From NCBI GenBank assembly GCA_963763085.1, contig CAVXNB010000004.1, positions 620,001 to 684,000 on the forward strand: 64,000 nt of DNA, written 5' to 3'. Below the pieces are notes generated by a model. It searched no databases. It saw only the letters and a program-made list of their open reading frames with translations, and was not told the origin of the DNA. The position numbers were made by a program, and so were the translations under genes. Origin of the DNA: CAVXNB01 sp963763085 (lineage in GTDB: Bacteria > Actinomycetota > Acidimicrobiia > Acidimicrobiales > Bog-793). This document shows positions 28,576-36,796 of the stretch, piece by piece; position 1 is the stretch's first letter; every line of letters starts with the position of its first letter.

Positions 28576-29083
28576 GCCCGCCCCGCTCAGTGCCGAGCAG
28601 TTCCGCCAGGTGATGGCGCACGTGCCGACGAGCGTCGCCATTGTCGCCGGGGTGGTCGACAGCCGCCCGAAGGGGCTGTCGGTAGGTACTTTCGTCCCCA
28701 TCTCACTCGAGCCGCCGCTCGTGGGCTTCTTCGTTGCGAGCACTTCCAAGAGCTGGCCGCCGATCAAAAGCTCGGGGTCGTTCTGCGTGAGCGTGCTCGG
28801 ACACGACCAGGCCGAGATCTCGTCTCGCTTCGCCGTGAGCGAAGCCGACAAGTTCGTCGGGGTCGAGTGGCGCCCGGCGCCGTCCGGCAATCCCGTGCTG
28901 GTGGGAGCCGTCGCCTGGATCGACTGTGCGATAGAGCGCATCGTCGAGACCGGTGACCACCTGCTCGTCGTCGGAACCGTGCTCGAGATGGGCGTCGAGA
29001 CGGGCCGGAACCCCCTGCTTCACCATCGCAGCGGCTACCGCCACGTCGCCGAGGACCCCGATCGGGCGGAGGCGGTGGAGTAG
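28568..29083 (+). CDS. Flavin reductase-like (FMN-binding split-barrel) protein
   Basis: Protein of 171 residues with the flavin reductase domain: 'FRQVMAHVPTSVAIVAG', 'GLSVGTFVPISLEPPLVGFFVA', 'SWPPIKSSGSFCVSVLG', and 'FVGVEWRPAPSGNPVLVGAVAWIDC'. It binds FMN/FAD and reduces it for a partner oxygenase or has an unassigned role. ATG at 28568 overlaps the serA stop by 8 bases, so it ends that operon. No oxygenase partner is adjacent. Confidence 0.82.
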   Translation: MPEPAPLSAEQFRQVMAHVPTSVAIVAGVVDSRPKGLSVGTFVPISLEPPLVGFFVASTSKSWPPIKSSGSFCVSVLGHDQAEISSRFAVSEADKFVGVEWRPAPSGNPVLVGAVAWIDCAIERIVETGDHLLVVGTVLEMGVETGRNPLLHHRSGYRHVAEDPDRAEAVE

Positions 29084-29088
29084 GGAGC

Positions 29089-29117
29089 TTGACGCCCACG
29101 AAGCTGTCCACCACAAT
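29089..29117 (+). promoter_or_regulatory. leuA promoter (TTGACG-17-CACAAT)
   Basis: -35 TTGACG at 29089-29094, 17-bp spacer, -10 CACAAT at 29112-29117. The leader ATG at 29128 is about 4 bases past the predicted start of transcription. The sequence AGCTTGACG is shared with the leuB promoter. Confidence 0.7.
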
Positions 29118-29127
29118 CATTGTTGAA

Positions 29128-29169
29128 ATGACAAGCGAGCGGCTCGACCAGATTCTGCTGCTTACCTGA
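29128..29169 (+). CDS. leuA leader peptide (attenuator)
   Basis: A 13-residue ORF, MTSERLDQILLLT, with four Leu codons, three of them consecutive (CTG CTG CTT), just before the stop. It is followed by two hairpins, the last with a T-tract. This is the standard leucine attenuator architecture. Translation starts almost at the 5' end of the transcript. Confidence 0.85.
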   Translation: MTSERLDQILLLT

Positions 29170-29170
29170 C

Positions 29171-29229
29171 GGCGAGCGCTTCTCCGCGCTCGCCACCGCC
29201 TCCTGTGCCTTTCGGCCGGGAGGTTTTTT
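29171..29229 (+). terminator. leuA attenuator hairpins and terminator
   Basis: First stem GGCGAGCGC (29171-29179) with GCGCTCGCC (29186-29194), starting right after the leader stop. The second stem CCTCC (29199-29203) with GGAGG (29219-29223) and inner GCC/GGC is followed by TTTTTT (29224-29229): a rho-independent terminator 88 bases before leuA. Confidence 0.85.
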
Positions 29230-29317
29230 GTTGGCCGGGCGTCGGATGTGAGCGTGGTAGGTCGTCGCCGGGTCAACGGGTGAAGGACGCGGTTGCGCCT
29301 CGAGGACGGAGCGAGTG

Positions 29318-30880
29318 ATGAGCGACAAGGTGGTCATCTTCGACACGACTCTGCGAGACGGTGAGCAGTCGCCGGGCATTTCGCTCGACCCGGGCGAGAA
29401 GCTCGAGATCGCCGAGCAGCTGGCACGCCTCGGCGTCGACTACATCGAGGCCGGTTTCCCGGTCGCGAGCCAGGGTGACTTCGACGCCGTGCAGGCCATC
29501 GCCCGCGCGGTGCACGGGCCGGTCATCGCCGGACTCTCGCGGACCCAGCTGGCCGACGTGGACCGCTGCTACGACGCCCTGCGCGACGCCGACCGTAACC
29601 GCATCCACGTGTTCATCTCCACGAGCCCGAGCCACATGGAGCACATGTTGAAGATGAGCGAGGCACAGGTGCTCGAGGAGGTGAGCCGCGGGGTGGCGAG
29701 AGCGCGGGAGCACACCGCCGACGTCGAGTTCTCACCACAGGACGCGACGCGAACCCCGCTCGACTTCATGCTCGAGGTGCTCGCAGCGGCCGTCGAGTCG
29801 GGCGCCACGACACTGAACATCCCCGACACGGTCGGCTACGGGATCCCGTGGGACTTCGGCGACCTGATCGCCCACGTCCGCCAGCAGATCGCCGGCGACT
29901 ACGTGATCTCGACCCACTGCCACAACGACCTCGGCCTGGCCGTGGCGAACAGCCTGTCCGGGGTGCGTGCCGGCGCCCGCCAGGTCGAGGTCTGCGTCAA
30001 CGGGCTCGGTGAGCGTGCGGGCAATGCCGCGCTCGAGGAGGTGGTCATGGCGTTGAAGATTCGCCCGGACCAGTTTCCTGGTCTGGAAGTGGACGTCCAC
30101 ACCGAGGAGCTCGCCCGGACGAGCCGGATGGTCTCGCGGCTGACGGGGTACCAGGTCCAGTGGAACAAGGCCGTCGTCGGCAAGAACGCCTTCGCGCACG
30201 AGTCCGGCATCCACCAGCACGGCGTGCTCGAGGAGCGGACGACCTACGAGATCATCGATGCGGCCTCGGTCGGCCAGGTCGGCGGGCAGATCGTCCTCGG
30301 CAAGCACACGGGACGGCACGCGTTCGCAGACACCTTGGACAAGCTCGGCATCAAGGCGCGTGGTGACGTCCTGAACGCCGCCTTCGCCCGGTTCAAGGAG
30401 TTGGCGGATCGCAAGGTTCAGCTCACGGACGCCGATCTCGAGGCGATCGTCGCCGAGGAGCTCGGGACTGCGGTCGAGGAGGGCTTCACCCTCGACGTGC
30501 TCGAGGTCCAGGGCGGGACGACGGGCGTGCCGAGGGCGCGCGTCGTCGTCAGCAGGGACGGCCGCAAGTCGGAGGCGACCGCAGAGGGCGACGGGATGAT
30601 CGACGCCGCCTGCAAGGCGATCAAGCAGGCGACCGGCATCGAGGCCAAGCTCACGGACTTCAACGTCTCGGCCGTCACGGGCGGCATCGACGCGCTCGGC
30701 GACGTGGTCATCCAGCTCGACGCCGAGGGGGTCCGCGCGTCCGGCCGCGGGCTCTCGACCGACGTCGTCGAAGCGTCGGCTCGCGCCTACCTCGCCGCCG
30801 CCAACCGGGTCGTTCGAGCCAAGGCCAGGCTCTCCGGCGCCGGCCCGGACGCAATGCGCCGGGAGGTCGGCACGCCGTAG
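29318..30880 (+). CDS. leuA: 2-isopropylmalate synthase
   Basis: First enzyme of leucine synthesis (acetyl-CoA + 2-ketoisovalerate), 520 residues. It opens 'VVIFDTTLRDGEQSPGISL', has the HxH metal motif in 'STHCHNDLGLAVAN', 'NGLGERAGNAALEEV', and the regulatory LeuA dimer domain at the C-terminus ('GGIDALGDVVIQLDAEG'). ATG at 29318 preferred over GTG 29315. The gene is preceded by its own leucine attenuator and faces leuD convergently. Confidence 0.95.
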   Translation: MSDKVVIFDTTLRDGEQSPGISLDPGEKLEIAEQLARLGVDYIEAGFPVASQGDFDAVQAIARAVHGPVIAGLSRTQLADVDRCYDALRDADRNRIHVFISTSPSHMEHMLKMSEAQVLEEVSRGVARAREHTADVEFSPQDATRTPLDFMLEVLAAAVESGATTLNIPDTVGYGIPWDFGDLIAHVRQQIAGDYVISTHCHNDLGLAVANSLSGVRAGARQVEVCVNGLGERAGNAALEEVVMALKIRPDQFPGLEVDVHTEELARTSRMVSRLTGYQVQWNKAVVGKNAFAHESGIHQHGVLEERTTYEIIDAASVGQVGGQIVLGKHTGRHAFADTLDKLGIKARGDVLNAAFARFKELADRKVQLTDADLEAIVAEELGTAVEEGFTLDVLEVQGGTTGVPRARVVVSRDGRKSEATAEGDGMIDAACKAIKQATGIEAKLTDFNVSAVTGGIDALGDVVIQLDAEGVRASGRGLSTDVVEASARAYLAAANRVVRAKARLSGAGPDAMRREVGTP

Positions 30881-30890
30881 GCGGCTGGCG

Positions 30891-31487
30891 TCAGCCGATG
30901 ACGCTCGGGAGCCAGGTGGAGCGGCGCGCCTCGTAGGTGTCGATGTCGGCGGCGTGCTGCGTCGTGACGCCGATGTCGTCGAGCCCTCGGAGAAGCCTGT
31001 CGCGGGCGTCGTCGTCGAGTTGGAAGGGCTCCGAGATCCCCAACGCGGGCACCTCGACCACCCGACGCTCGACGTCGACCACGACCTCGAGCGACGGATC
31101 GGCCGCGACGGCGTCGAGGATCCTGCGGCCCGCCTCGTCGGACACGGCGGCCGGGACGAGTCCCGAACGCGTGGAGTTGTTGCGGAAGATGTCGCCGAAG
31201 CGAGGGCTGACGACGGCGCGGAAGCCGTAGTCCACCAGGGCCCAGACGGCGTGCTCGCGGGAGGACCCCGTGCCGAAGTTCGGACCTGCAACGAGGATCG
31301 TGGCGCCGGCGTAGTCGGCGTCGTTCAACACGAAACCAGGGTCGTCCCGCCACTCAGCGAACAGCCCCGCCCCGAATCCCGTGCGCTCGATCCGCTTCAG
31401 CCACTCGCTCGGGATGATCTGGTCGGTGTCGACGTCCGAGCGGTCGAGCTGGACCGCCCGTCCCGACACGATCCGCACGGGCTCCAT
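30891..31487 (-). CDS. leuD: 3-isopropylmalate dehydratase, small subunit
   Basis: Swivel-domain subunit of 198 residues. Visible are 'DRSDVDTDQIIPSEWLKRI' near the start and 'GPNFGTGSSREHAVWAL', which mark LeuD. ATG at 31487 lies 2 bases after the leuC stop, so LeuC and LeuD are made together and form the isopropylmalate isomerase. It converges with leuA. Confidence 0.95.
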   Translation of the reverse strand: MEPVRIVSGRAVQLDRSDVDTDQIIPSEWLKRIERTGFGAGLFAEWRDDPGFVLNDADYAGATILVAGPNFGTGSSREHAVWALVDYGFRAVVSPRFGDIFRNNSTRSGLVPAAVSDEAGRRILDAVAADPSLEVVVDVERRVVEVPALGISEPFQLDDDARDRLLRGLDDIGVTTQHAADIDTYEARRSTWLPSVIG

Positions 31488-31489
31488 CG

Positions 31490-32899
31490 TCAGGATCCGA
31501 GGTCCGCCGGCGTCGCGAACCGGCCCGCAACCGACGTCGCCGCGGCGACGGCCGGCGACACGAGGTGCGTGCGGCTTCCCCGACCCTGCCGGCCTTCGAA
31601 GTTGCGGTTCGAGGTGGAGGCGCAGCGCTCGCCTGGCGCGAGCTGGTCGGGATTCATGCCCAGGCACATCGAGCAACCGCTCTCCCTCCATTCGAACCCT
31701 GCGTCGATGAACACCCGGTCGAGGCCTTCGGCTTCAGCCTGGCGCTTGACCCTGCGGGAACCGGGTACGACGAGGGCGCGAAGTCCAGGCCGGACGCGAC
31801 GGCCGCCGAGCACGCCGGCCGCGGTCCTCAAGTCCTCGATCCGCGAATTGGTGCAGGAGCCGATGAAGACGGTGTCCACCTCGATCGAGCGGATCGGAGT
31901 GCCGGCCTCGAGACCCATGTAGGCGAGGGCGCGCGCACCGGCCTCCCGTTCGGCGGGAGTCGGAAAGTCGTCCGGGCTCGGCACGGCGCCGTCGATGGCG
32001 ACGACCTGGGCGGGATTCGTCCCCCACGACACGTGGTGCTGGATCGACGCCGCGTCGAGGACGATCTCGGTGTCGAACCGACCGTCCTCGTCGGTGACCA
32101 GGCCTCGCCACTCCTCGACGGCCCGATCCCAGTCCGAGCCCTTCGGCGAGTGGCGCCGGCCCTCGAGATACTCGAACGTGACGTCGTCAGGAGCGATCAT
32201 CCCAGCCTTGGCGCCTGCCTCGATCGACATGTTGCAGACGGTCATGCGACCCTCCATCGACAGCGAGCGGATCGCCGAGCCCCGGTACTCGATCAGGTGG
32301 CCGGCGCCGCCGGTCGTGCCGAGTCGGCCGACGATCGCCAGGACGAGGTCCTTCCCGCCAACGCCGAGAGGGAGAACACCGTCGACCGTGACCGCCATCG
32401 TGCGCGACCGCCGTTGCGGGAGGGTCTGGGTCGCGAGCACGTGTTCGACCTCCGAGGTCCCGATTCCGAACGCGAGCGCTCCGAATGCTCCGTGGGTGGA
32501 GGTGTGACTGTCACCGCACACGATCGTCATGCCCGGCTGCGTGAGGCCCTGCTCGGGGCCGATCACGTGCACGATCCCCTGATCCTCGTGCCCCATGGGG
32601 TAGCACGTGACGCCGAACTCTGAGCAGTTGGCGTCGAGCGCCTCGAGCTGCCGTCGCGAGACTTCGTCCTCGACCGGACCGCTCGCGGTCGTGGTCGGGA
32701 CATTGTGGTCGGCGGTCGCGATCGTCAGGTCGGGGCGGCGCACCCGCCGGCCCGCCATGCGCAGCCCTTCGAAGGCCTGCGGCGAGGTGACCTCGTGGAC
32801 GAGGTGCAGGTCGATGTAGAGCAAGTCGGGCTCGGCCGCGCCGTCGCCGGCGCGGACGACGTGGCGGTTCCAGACCTTCTCGGCAAGGGTCTCGGCCAT
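31490..32899 (-). CDS. leuC: 3-isopropylmalate dehydratase, large subunit
   Basis: Iron-sulfur subunit of 469 residues, aconitase family. Cluster ligands appear in 'VFIGSCTNSRIEDL' and 'SGCSMCLGMNPD'. The N-terminus 'AETLAEKVWNRHVV' and 'TVCGDSHTSTHGAFGALA' type block ('IVCGDSHTSTHGAFG') match. ATG at 32899 (the upstream in-frame extension is the greA 3' end). It follows greA by 10 bases. Confidence 0.95.
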   Translation of the reverse strand: MAETLAEKVWNRHVVRAGDGAAEPDLLYIDLHLVHEVTSPQAFEGLRMAGRRVRRPDLTIATADHNVPTTTASGPVEDEVSRRQLEALDANCSEFGVTCYPMGHEDQGIVHVIGPEQGLTQPGMTIVCGDSHTSTHGAFGALAFGIGTSEVEHVLATQTLPQRRSRTMAVTVDGVLPLGVGGKDLVLAIVGRLGTTGGAGHLIEYRGSAIRSLSMEGRMTVCNMSIEAGAKAGMIAPDDVTFEYLEGRRHSPKGSDWDRAVEEWRGLVTDEDGRFDTEIVLDAASIQHHVSWGTNPAQVVAIDGAVPSPDDFPTPAEREAGARALAYMGLEAGTPIRSIEVDTVFIGSCTNSRIEDLRTAAGVLGGRRVRPGLRALVVPGSRRVKRQAEAEGLDRVFIDAGFEWRESGCSMCLGMNPDQLAPGERCASTSNRNFEGRQGRGSRTHLVSPAVAAATSVAGRFATPADLGS

Positions 32900-32909
32900 C
32901 GCAGAGCCC

Positions 32910-33383
32910 TCAGCTGCCCACCGAGACGATCTGCACCACGAACGCCCGGTCATTCGGAGCCTTGTACTCCACCTTGTCGCCGACGCTCCGCCCGAGCAGT
33001 GCCTGCCCGAGGGGCGACGCGGGCGAGACGACAGACACGTCTTCGCCCTTCTCCTCTATCGAGCCGACGAGAAACCGTTCCGTCTCGTCGTCGCCGTCGT
33101 AACGGAGCTCGACGACGACGCCGGCGGTCACGACTCCGGCTTCGTGCGTCGAGCTGTCGACGATCACTGCGTCCTCGAGCATGCGCTGCAGCTGGCGCAC
33201 CCGGGCTTCCATCTTGCCCTGTGCATCCTTGGCGGCGTGATAGTCACCGTTCTCGGAGAGGTCCCCCAGTGCCCGCGCGGCCTCGATCTGGCGGGCGATC
33301 TCCACGCGACCGCGTGTCGTGAGGTCCTCGAGCTCGGCGACGAGGCGGCGGTGCGTCTCGGGCGTGAGATGGGTCTCGGTCAC
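32910..33383 (-). CDS. greA: Transcription elongation factor GreA
   Basis: Protein of 157 residues: N-terminal coiled-coil with the tip 'ARALGDLSENGDYHAAKDAQ' (acidic residues that enter the RNA polymerase channel) and C-terminal FKBP-like domain ending 'VEYKAPNDRAFVVQIVSV'. It promotes cleavage of backtracked transcripts. GTG at 33383, 7 bases after a TAGCCT -10, so a leaderless transcript is likely. It probably leads a greA-leuC-leuD unit. Confidence 0.92.
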   Translation of the reverse strand: MTETHLTPETHRRLVAELEDLTTRGRVEIARQIEAARALGDLSENGDYHAAKDAQGKMEARVRQLQRMLEDAVIVDSSTHEAGVVTAGVVVELRYDGDDETERFLVGSIEEKGEDVSVVSPASPLGQALLGRSVGDKVEYKAPNDRAFVVQIVSVGS

Positions 33384-33390
33384 GACGACG

Positions 33391-33443
33391 AGGCTACCGG
33401 CTCCGCCGATCCGGCCTCACCGGTCCGCAAAGGGGTCTACCTT
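33391..33443. promoter_or_regulatory. Divergent leaderless promoters, greA and CAP protein
   Basis: On the minus strand TAGCCT (plus coordinates 33391-33396) is 7 bases from the greA GTG. On the plus strand TACCTT (33438-33443) is 6 bases from the ATG at 33450. Both genes appear to be leaderless within a 66-base gap. Confidence 0.55.
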
Positions 33444-33449
33444 GGACTC

Positions 33450-35113
33450 ATGCGCCTCATGGCGAGGAACCCGCGCTGCGCAGGTCGTTCGCCTACGAGG
33501 CTGGCGGGGATCGCGGGCTTGTGTGTCGGGGCGGTCGGTTTGCTGGCCGTTGGTGCGGCGGCCGGTGCCGCCGCCCGCCCCGCCGGCGCCAGCCTGGGCG
33601 CCGCCGCCAGCCTCGGCGCCGCCGCCGGCCCGCTGCCGCCAGCCTCGGCGCCGCCGCCCGGCCCGCTGCCGCCGCCCGGCCGGCGAAGGGGATCGTGCCT
33701 CCGAAGAACCCGCCGAAGAACCTTCCCCCGATCCCGAACTTCTTCCAGTTCTGCCGAGGAGGGGCCCTGGACAACACGGCGGCTTGCAACAAGAAGGCCC
33801 TGCAGGCGATCGACCAGGCTCGCGGCACCGAGCCGGTGGGGCGGCTGAGGTTCAACCTGACGAAGTTTCTCAAGCTCGGCGAAGTCGACCAGCTCTTCGT
33901 GATCGCCAATCTGGAGCGGACCTCACGGGGCGAACCGCCGATGGTCGCTCTCACCAAGCAGCTCGACGCCGTGGCGCTGCAGGGGGCGAAAGCGAACGCC
34001 GACCCCGACTTCACCGGTCGGACCCTGTCCGGTGGTGCTCGGGTCGCCAGCTGGGGGTCGAACTGGGCCGGCGGCACGGAAAGCGCCCTCGGTTCGGACG
34101 ACGGCTGGATGTACGACGACGGGCCCGGCGGCTTCAACGAGGACTGCACGAAGACCGACACCGCCGGTTGCTGGGGCCACCGGGACAACATCCTCGGGCT
34201 CTGGCCGCGCTATCTCACCGACTGTCCCGCGGGCCAGGCGCAGCTCATGATGGGCGCCGCCGAAACGACGCCCTCCTCCGGATTCGGCCCGTCGTTCACC
34301 GAGATCTTCGTCGCGGCTTGCGGCGCGAAACCGACCGACGAGACCTACACGTGGGCCGCAGCCCAGACGGCCGTCGGCGCCAAGCCGGTGCCGCCGGCGG
34401 AGGTCGGCATCGCGTCGACCGCCGACGGCGAGGGCCTCTATGTCGTCAGCACGGCGGGGAAGGTCACGGTCTCGGGCGACGCCCGCAACGTCGGCGGCCT
34501 TTCCAACCGGTCGCTCCCGGCGCCCATCGTGGGGATCGCGACCTCGAACGTGGAGGGCGGCTACTGGCTCGTGGGTGCGAACGGTGCCGTCTACCCGTTC
34601 GGGCACGCCCCCTCCTACGGGGATCTCCGTTCGAAGAAGCTCGCCCAGCCCATCGTCGGCATCGCTCTCGACAAGAAGACGGGCGGCTACTGGCTTGTCG
34701 CCGCCAACGGTGCCGTCTTCGGCTTCCACGCGGGGTCCCACGGCGGAACCGCAAAACGAAAGCTGCCGGCGCCCATCGTCGCGATCGTCGACGACCCCGT
34801 CGCAGCCGGGTACTGGCTGATCGGAGCGGACGGCAGCGTGTATCCCTTCGGGAGCGCCAGGCCGCATGGGAGCGAGCAAGCCAAGCGCATCGTCGCTCCG
34901 ATCGTGGCGGCGGCGGCGACCAAGGACGGCCTCGGCTATTGGCTGGTCGGGCGGACCGGTGCCGTGTACCACTTCGGCGACGCCGTTTACAAGGGCGGCG
35001 AGCAGAGCAAGCACCTGCCCGCCCCTGTGACCGCGTTCGCGGCGACACCGGCCTCGACCGGCTACTGGCTTCTGGGCGCCTCCGGCGCCGTCTACCGCTT
35101 CAACGCGCCGTAA
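33450..35113 (+). CDS. Secreted CAP-like protein with C-terminal GYWLV repeats (frameshift near N-terminus)
   Basis: Exported protein. ATG at 33450 encodes an n-region and hydrophobic core ('LAGIAGLCVGAVGLLAVGAAAG') and a low-complexity Ala/Gly/Pro region. The frame is then lost between about 33600 and 33690 and the mature protein continues in another frame ('GIVPPKNPPKNLPPIPNFF'). The first domain contains 'NLERTSRGEPPMVALTKQLD' and 'GCWGHRDNILGL', like actinobacterial CAP/SCP-related domains. The second has five or six repeats of 'GYWLVGANGAVYPFG', typical of Acidimicrobiia and probably a beta-propeller or beta-roll. Role unknown, likely a cell-surface protein. The indel is in GC repeats. 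Confidence 0.7.
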
Positions 35114-35565
35114 CGCGAACGGGTGCCGGCAAAGTACCGGTGCTCGAGATAGCGCGAAACCTTGAACAGGATGAGCAGCATGCCCAGCAGAATGACGTAG
35201 CCGGGCCAGAACCCCCCTTGGCGGCCGCTGAAGGCCCAGACCAGGATGGCCGCCAGATCGATGGTCGCCCAGCGGCGAACCTGACGGAGAAGCTTGACCT
35301 TGAACCGCCTCTTCGGATCCGCCGGAACCTCGAGCGGATGCCGGAGCCCGAACGCTGCCCGGGGGTCCTCCGGCAGGTCGACTGTCAGGACCGCCAGCTC
35401 GCCCAGGGTCTTGGCCGCGTAAGCCTGCTCGATCCGGTCTTCGAGCTCGTCGGTGGTGAGCCTCCCCTCGCCGGCGTGCTGGCGGAGGAAGTCGACGGTG
35501 CGGTGGCGATCGAGATCGGACGCCCGCAGCTTCGCCCGGTTCGGGTGTGCCAGGAAGGGCAACAC
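35092..35565 (-). CDS. DUF1707 domain membrane protein
   Basis: Protein of about 157 residues. The DUF1707 (SHOCT-like) motif 'LRASDLDRHRTVDFLRQHAGEGRLTTDELEDRIEQAYAAKTLGEL' comes first, then two hydrophobic segments ('ATIDLAAILVWAF' and 'YVILLGMLLILFKVS'), i.e. a 2TM C-terminus. Start taken as GTG 35565; a TTG at 35613 would overlap the leuB promoter. Its 3' end overlaps the CAP gene by 22 bases. Function unknown. Confidence 0.7.
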   Translation of the reverse strand: MLPFLAHPNRAKLRASDLDRHRTVDFLRQHAGEGRLTTDELEDRIEQAYAAKTLGELAVLTVDLPEDPRAAFGLRHPLEVPADPKRRFKVKLLRQVRRWATIDLAAILVWAFSGRQGGFWPGYVILLGMLLILFKVSRYLEHRYFAGTRSRYGALKR

Positions 35566-35588
35566 GGTTTCATCTTTGCAGACGCAGC

Positions 35589-35617
35589 TTGACGGCGATA
35601 GAGCCTGCGACAAGACT
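35589..35617 (+). promoter_or_regulatory. leuB-ilvE-cimA promoter (TTGACG-17-AAGACT)
   Basis: -35 TTGACG at 35589-35594, 17-bp spacer, -10 AAGACT at 35612-35617. The leader ATG at 35625 is 8 bases after the -10, so the leader should be leaderless. Confidence 0.6.
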
Positions 35618-35624
35618 CATGTCG

Positions 35625-35660
35625 ATGCCCTCCGAACAACTGAGCGTAATTTCGAGTTAG
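35625..35660 (+). CDS. leuB leader peptide (putative attenuator)
   Basis: An 11-residue ORF, MPSEQLSVISS (a longer form starts at ATG 35619). It has single Leu, Val and Ile codons (CTG, GTA, ATT) grouped near its stop, fewer than in the other leaders. It precedes a strong terminator and its promoter has the same layout as for ilvB and leuA. Attenuation by all three amino acids is plausible. Confidence 0.55.
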   Translation: MPSEQLSVISS

Positions 35661-35689
35661 GCGCGCTCCCCGAGCGGGTGTGCGTCGTC

Positions 35690-35721
35690 GGCCGTCCACA
35701 CTGTGGGCGGCCTTTTGATTT
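35690..35721 (+). terminator. leuB attenuator terminator
   Basis: Ten-base stem GGCCGTCCAC (35690-35699) with GTGGGCGGCC (35703-35712) containing one G-U pair, loop ACT, then TTTTGATTT. It ends 53 bases before leuB. A small hairpin CGCTC/GAGCG (35664-35676) precedes it. Confidence 0.75.
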
Positions 35722-35774
35722 CCCCGGGCACCTACGCATCCCGCTCGGACAGCGACCATGACAGAGGAGCAAGT

Positions 35775-36794
35775 GTGCACAGGGTTGCAGTGATCGGCGG
35801 CGACGGGATCGGCCCGGAGGTGATCGCGGAGGCCTTGAAAGTCGTCGCCGCCGCCGGAGTCGCGCTCGACACGGTCGGCTACGACCTCGGCGCCGGCCAC
35901 TACGAGCGGACCGGTGAGGTCCTGCCCGACTCGGTCCTCGAGGAGCTGAAGGCCACCGACGCCATCCTGCTCGGTGCCGTCGGTCCACCGATCGGGTCGA
36001 CGGCGGTACCGGCGGGGGTGATGGAGAGGGGTTTGTTGCTGAGGCTTCGTTTCGAGCTGGATTTGTACATCAATCTCCGCCCGTTCAACGGAGTCCCCGG
36101 TTCGATCGGCGAGGGTGCCGATTTCGTCGTCGTCCGCGAGAACACCGAGGGCCCCTATGCCGGGGAAGGGGGAGCGCTCCGGCGCGGCACACCGTTCGAG
36201 GTCGCGACGCAGGGATCGGTCAACACCCGCCACGGCGTCGAGCGCTGCATCCGGTACGCGTTCGAGCTCGCCGACCGGCGACCGAGGCGGCATGTGACGC
36301 TCGTGCACAAGACCAACGTGCTCACCTACTCGGGCGACCTCTGGCAGAGGACGTTCGACTCGGTGGCGTCCGAGCATCCTGGCATCGCGACGGGCTACAA
36401 CCACGTCGACGCAGCGTGCATCTTCTTCGTGGAGGACCCCGGCCGCTACGACGTCGTCGTGACCGACAACCTGTTCGGCGACATCCTCACCGATCTCGCC
36501 GGCGCCGTGACCGGGGGCATCGGCCTCGCCGCGTCCGCCAATCTGAACCCGGCGCGCACCGGTCCGTCTCTCTTCGAGCCGGTCCACGGAGCGGCGCACG
36601 ACATCGCCGGCACCGGCAAAGCGAACCCGCTGGCGGCGATCCGCTCGGCGGCGATGATGCTCGAGCACCTCGGCGAGGCGCCGGCGGCCGAGCGCGTCAC
36701 AAAGGCAGTCCTGGAGTTGCAAACTGAGATGGCCGGCTCCCCGGAGCCCTGGAGCACCGCCGACCTCGGCGATGCGGTCGCAAGGAGGTTGTGA
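35775..36794 (+). CDS. leuB: 3-isopropylmalate dehydrogenase
   Basis: NAD-dependent decarboxylating dehydrogenase of 339 residues, third step of leucine synthesis. Visible are 'VAVIGGDGIGPEVIAEALKVV', 'ILLGAVGPP', 'VRENTEGPYAGEGG', and 'TDNLFGDILTDLAGAVTGGIG' with metal-binding Asp residues. GTG at 35775 has GAGGAG five bases upstream. It heads leuB-ilvE-cimA under its own leader. Confidence 0.95.
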   Translation: MHRVAVIGGDGIGPEVIAEALKVVAAAGVALDTVGYDLGAGHYERTGEVLPDSVLEELKATDAILLGAVGPPIGSTAVPAGVMERGLLLRLRFELDLYINLRPFNGVPGSIGEGADFVVVRENTEGPYAGEGGALRRGTPFEVATQGSVNTRHGVERCIRYAFELADRRPRRHVTLVHKTNVLTYSGDLWQRTFDSVASEHPGIATGYNHVDAACIFFVEDPGRYDVVVTDNLFGDILTDLAGAVTGGIGLAASANLNPARTGPSLFEPVHGAAHDIAGTGKANPLAAIRSAAMMLEHLGEAPAAERVTKAVLELQTEMAGSPEPWSTADLGDAVARRL

Positions 36795-36796
36795 TC

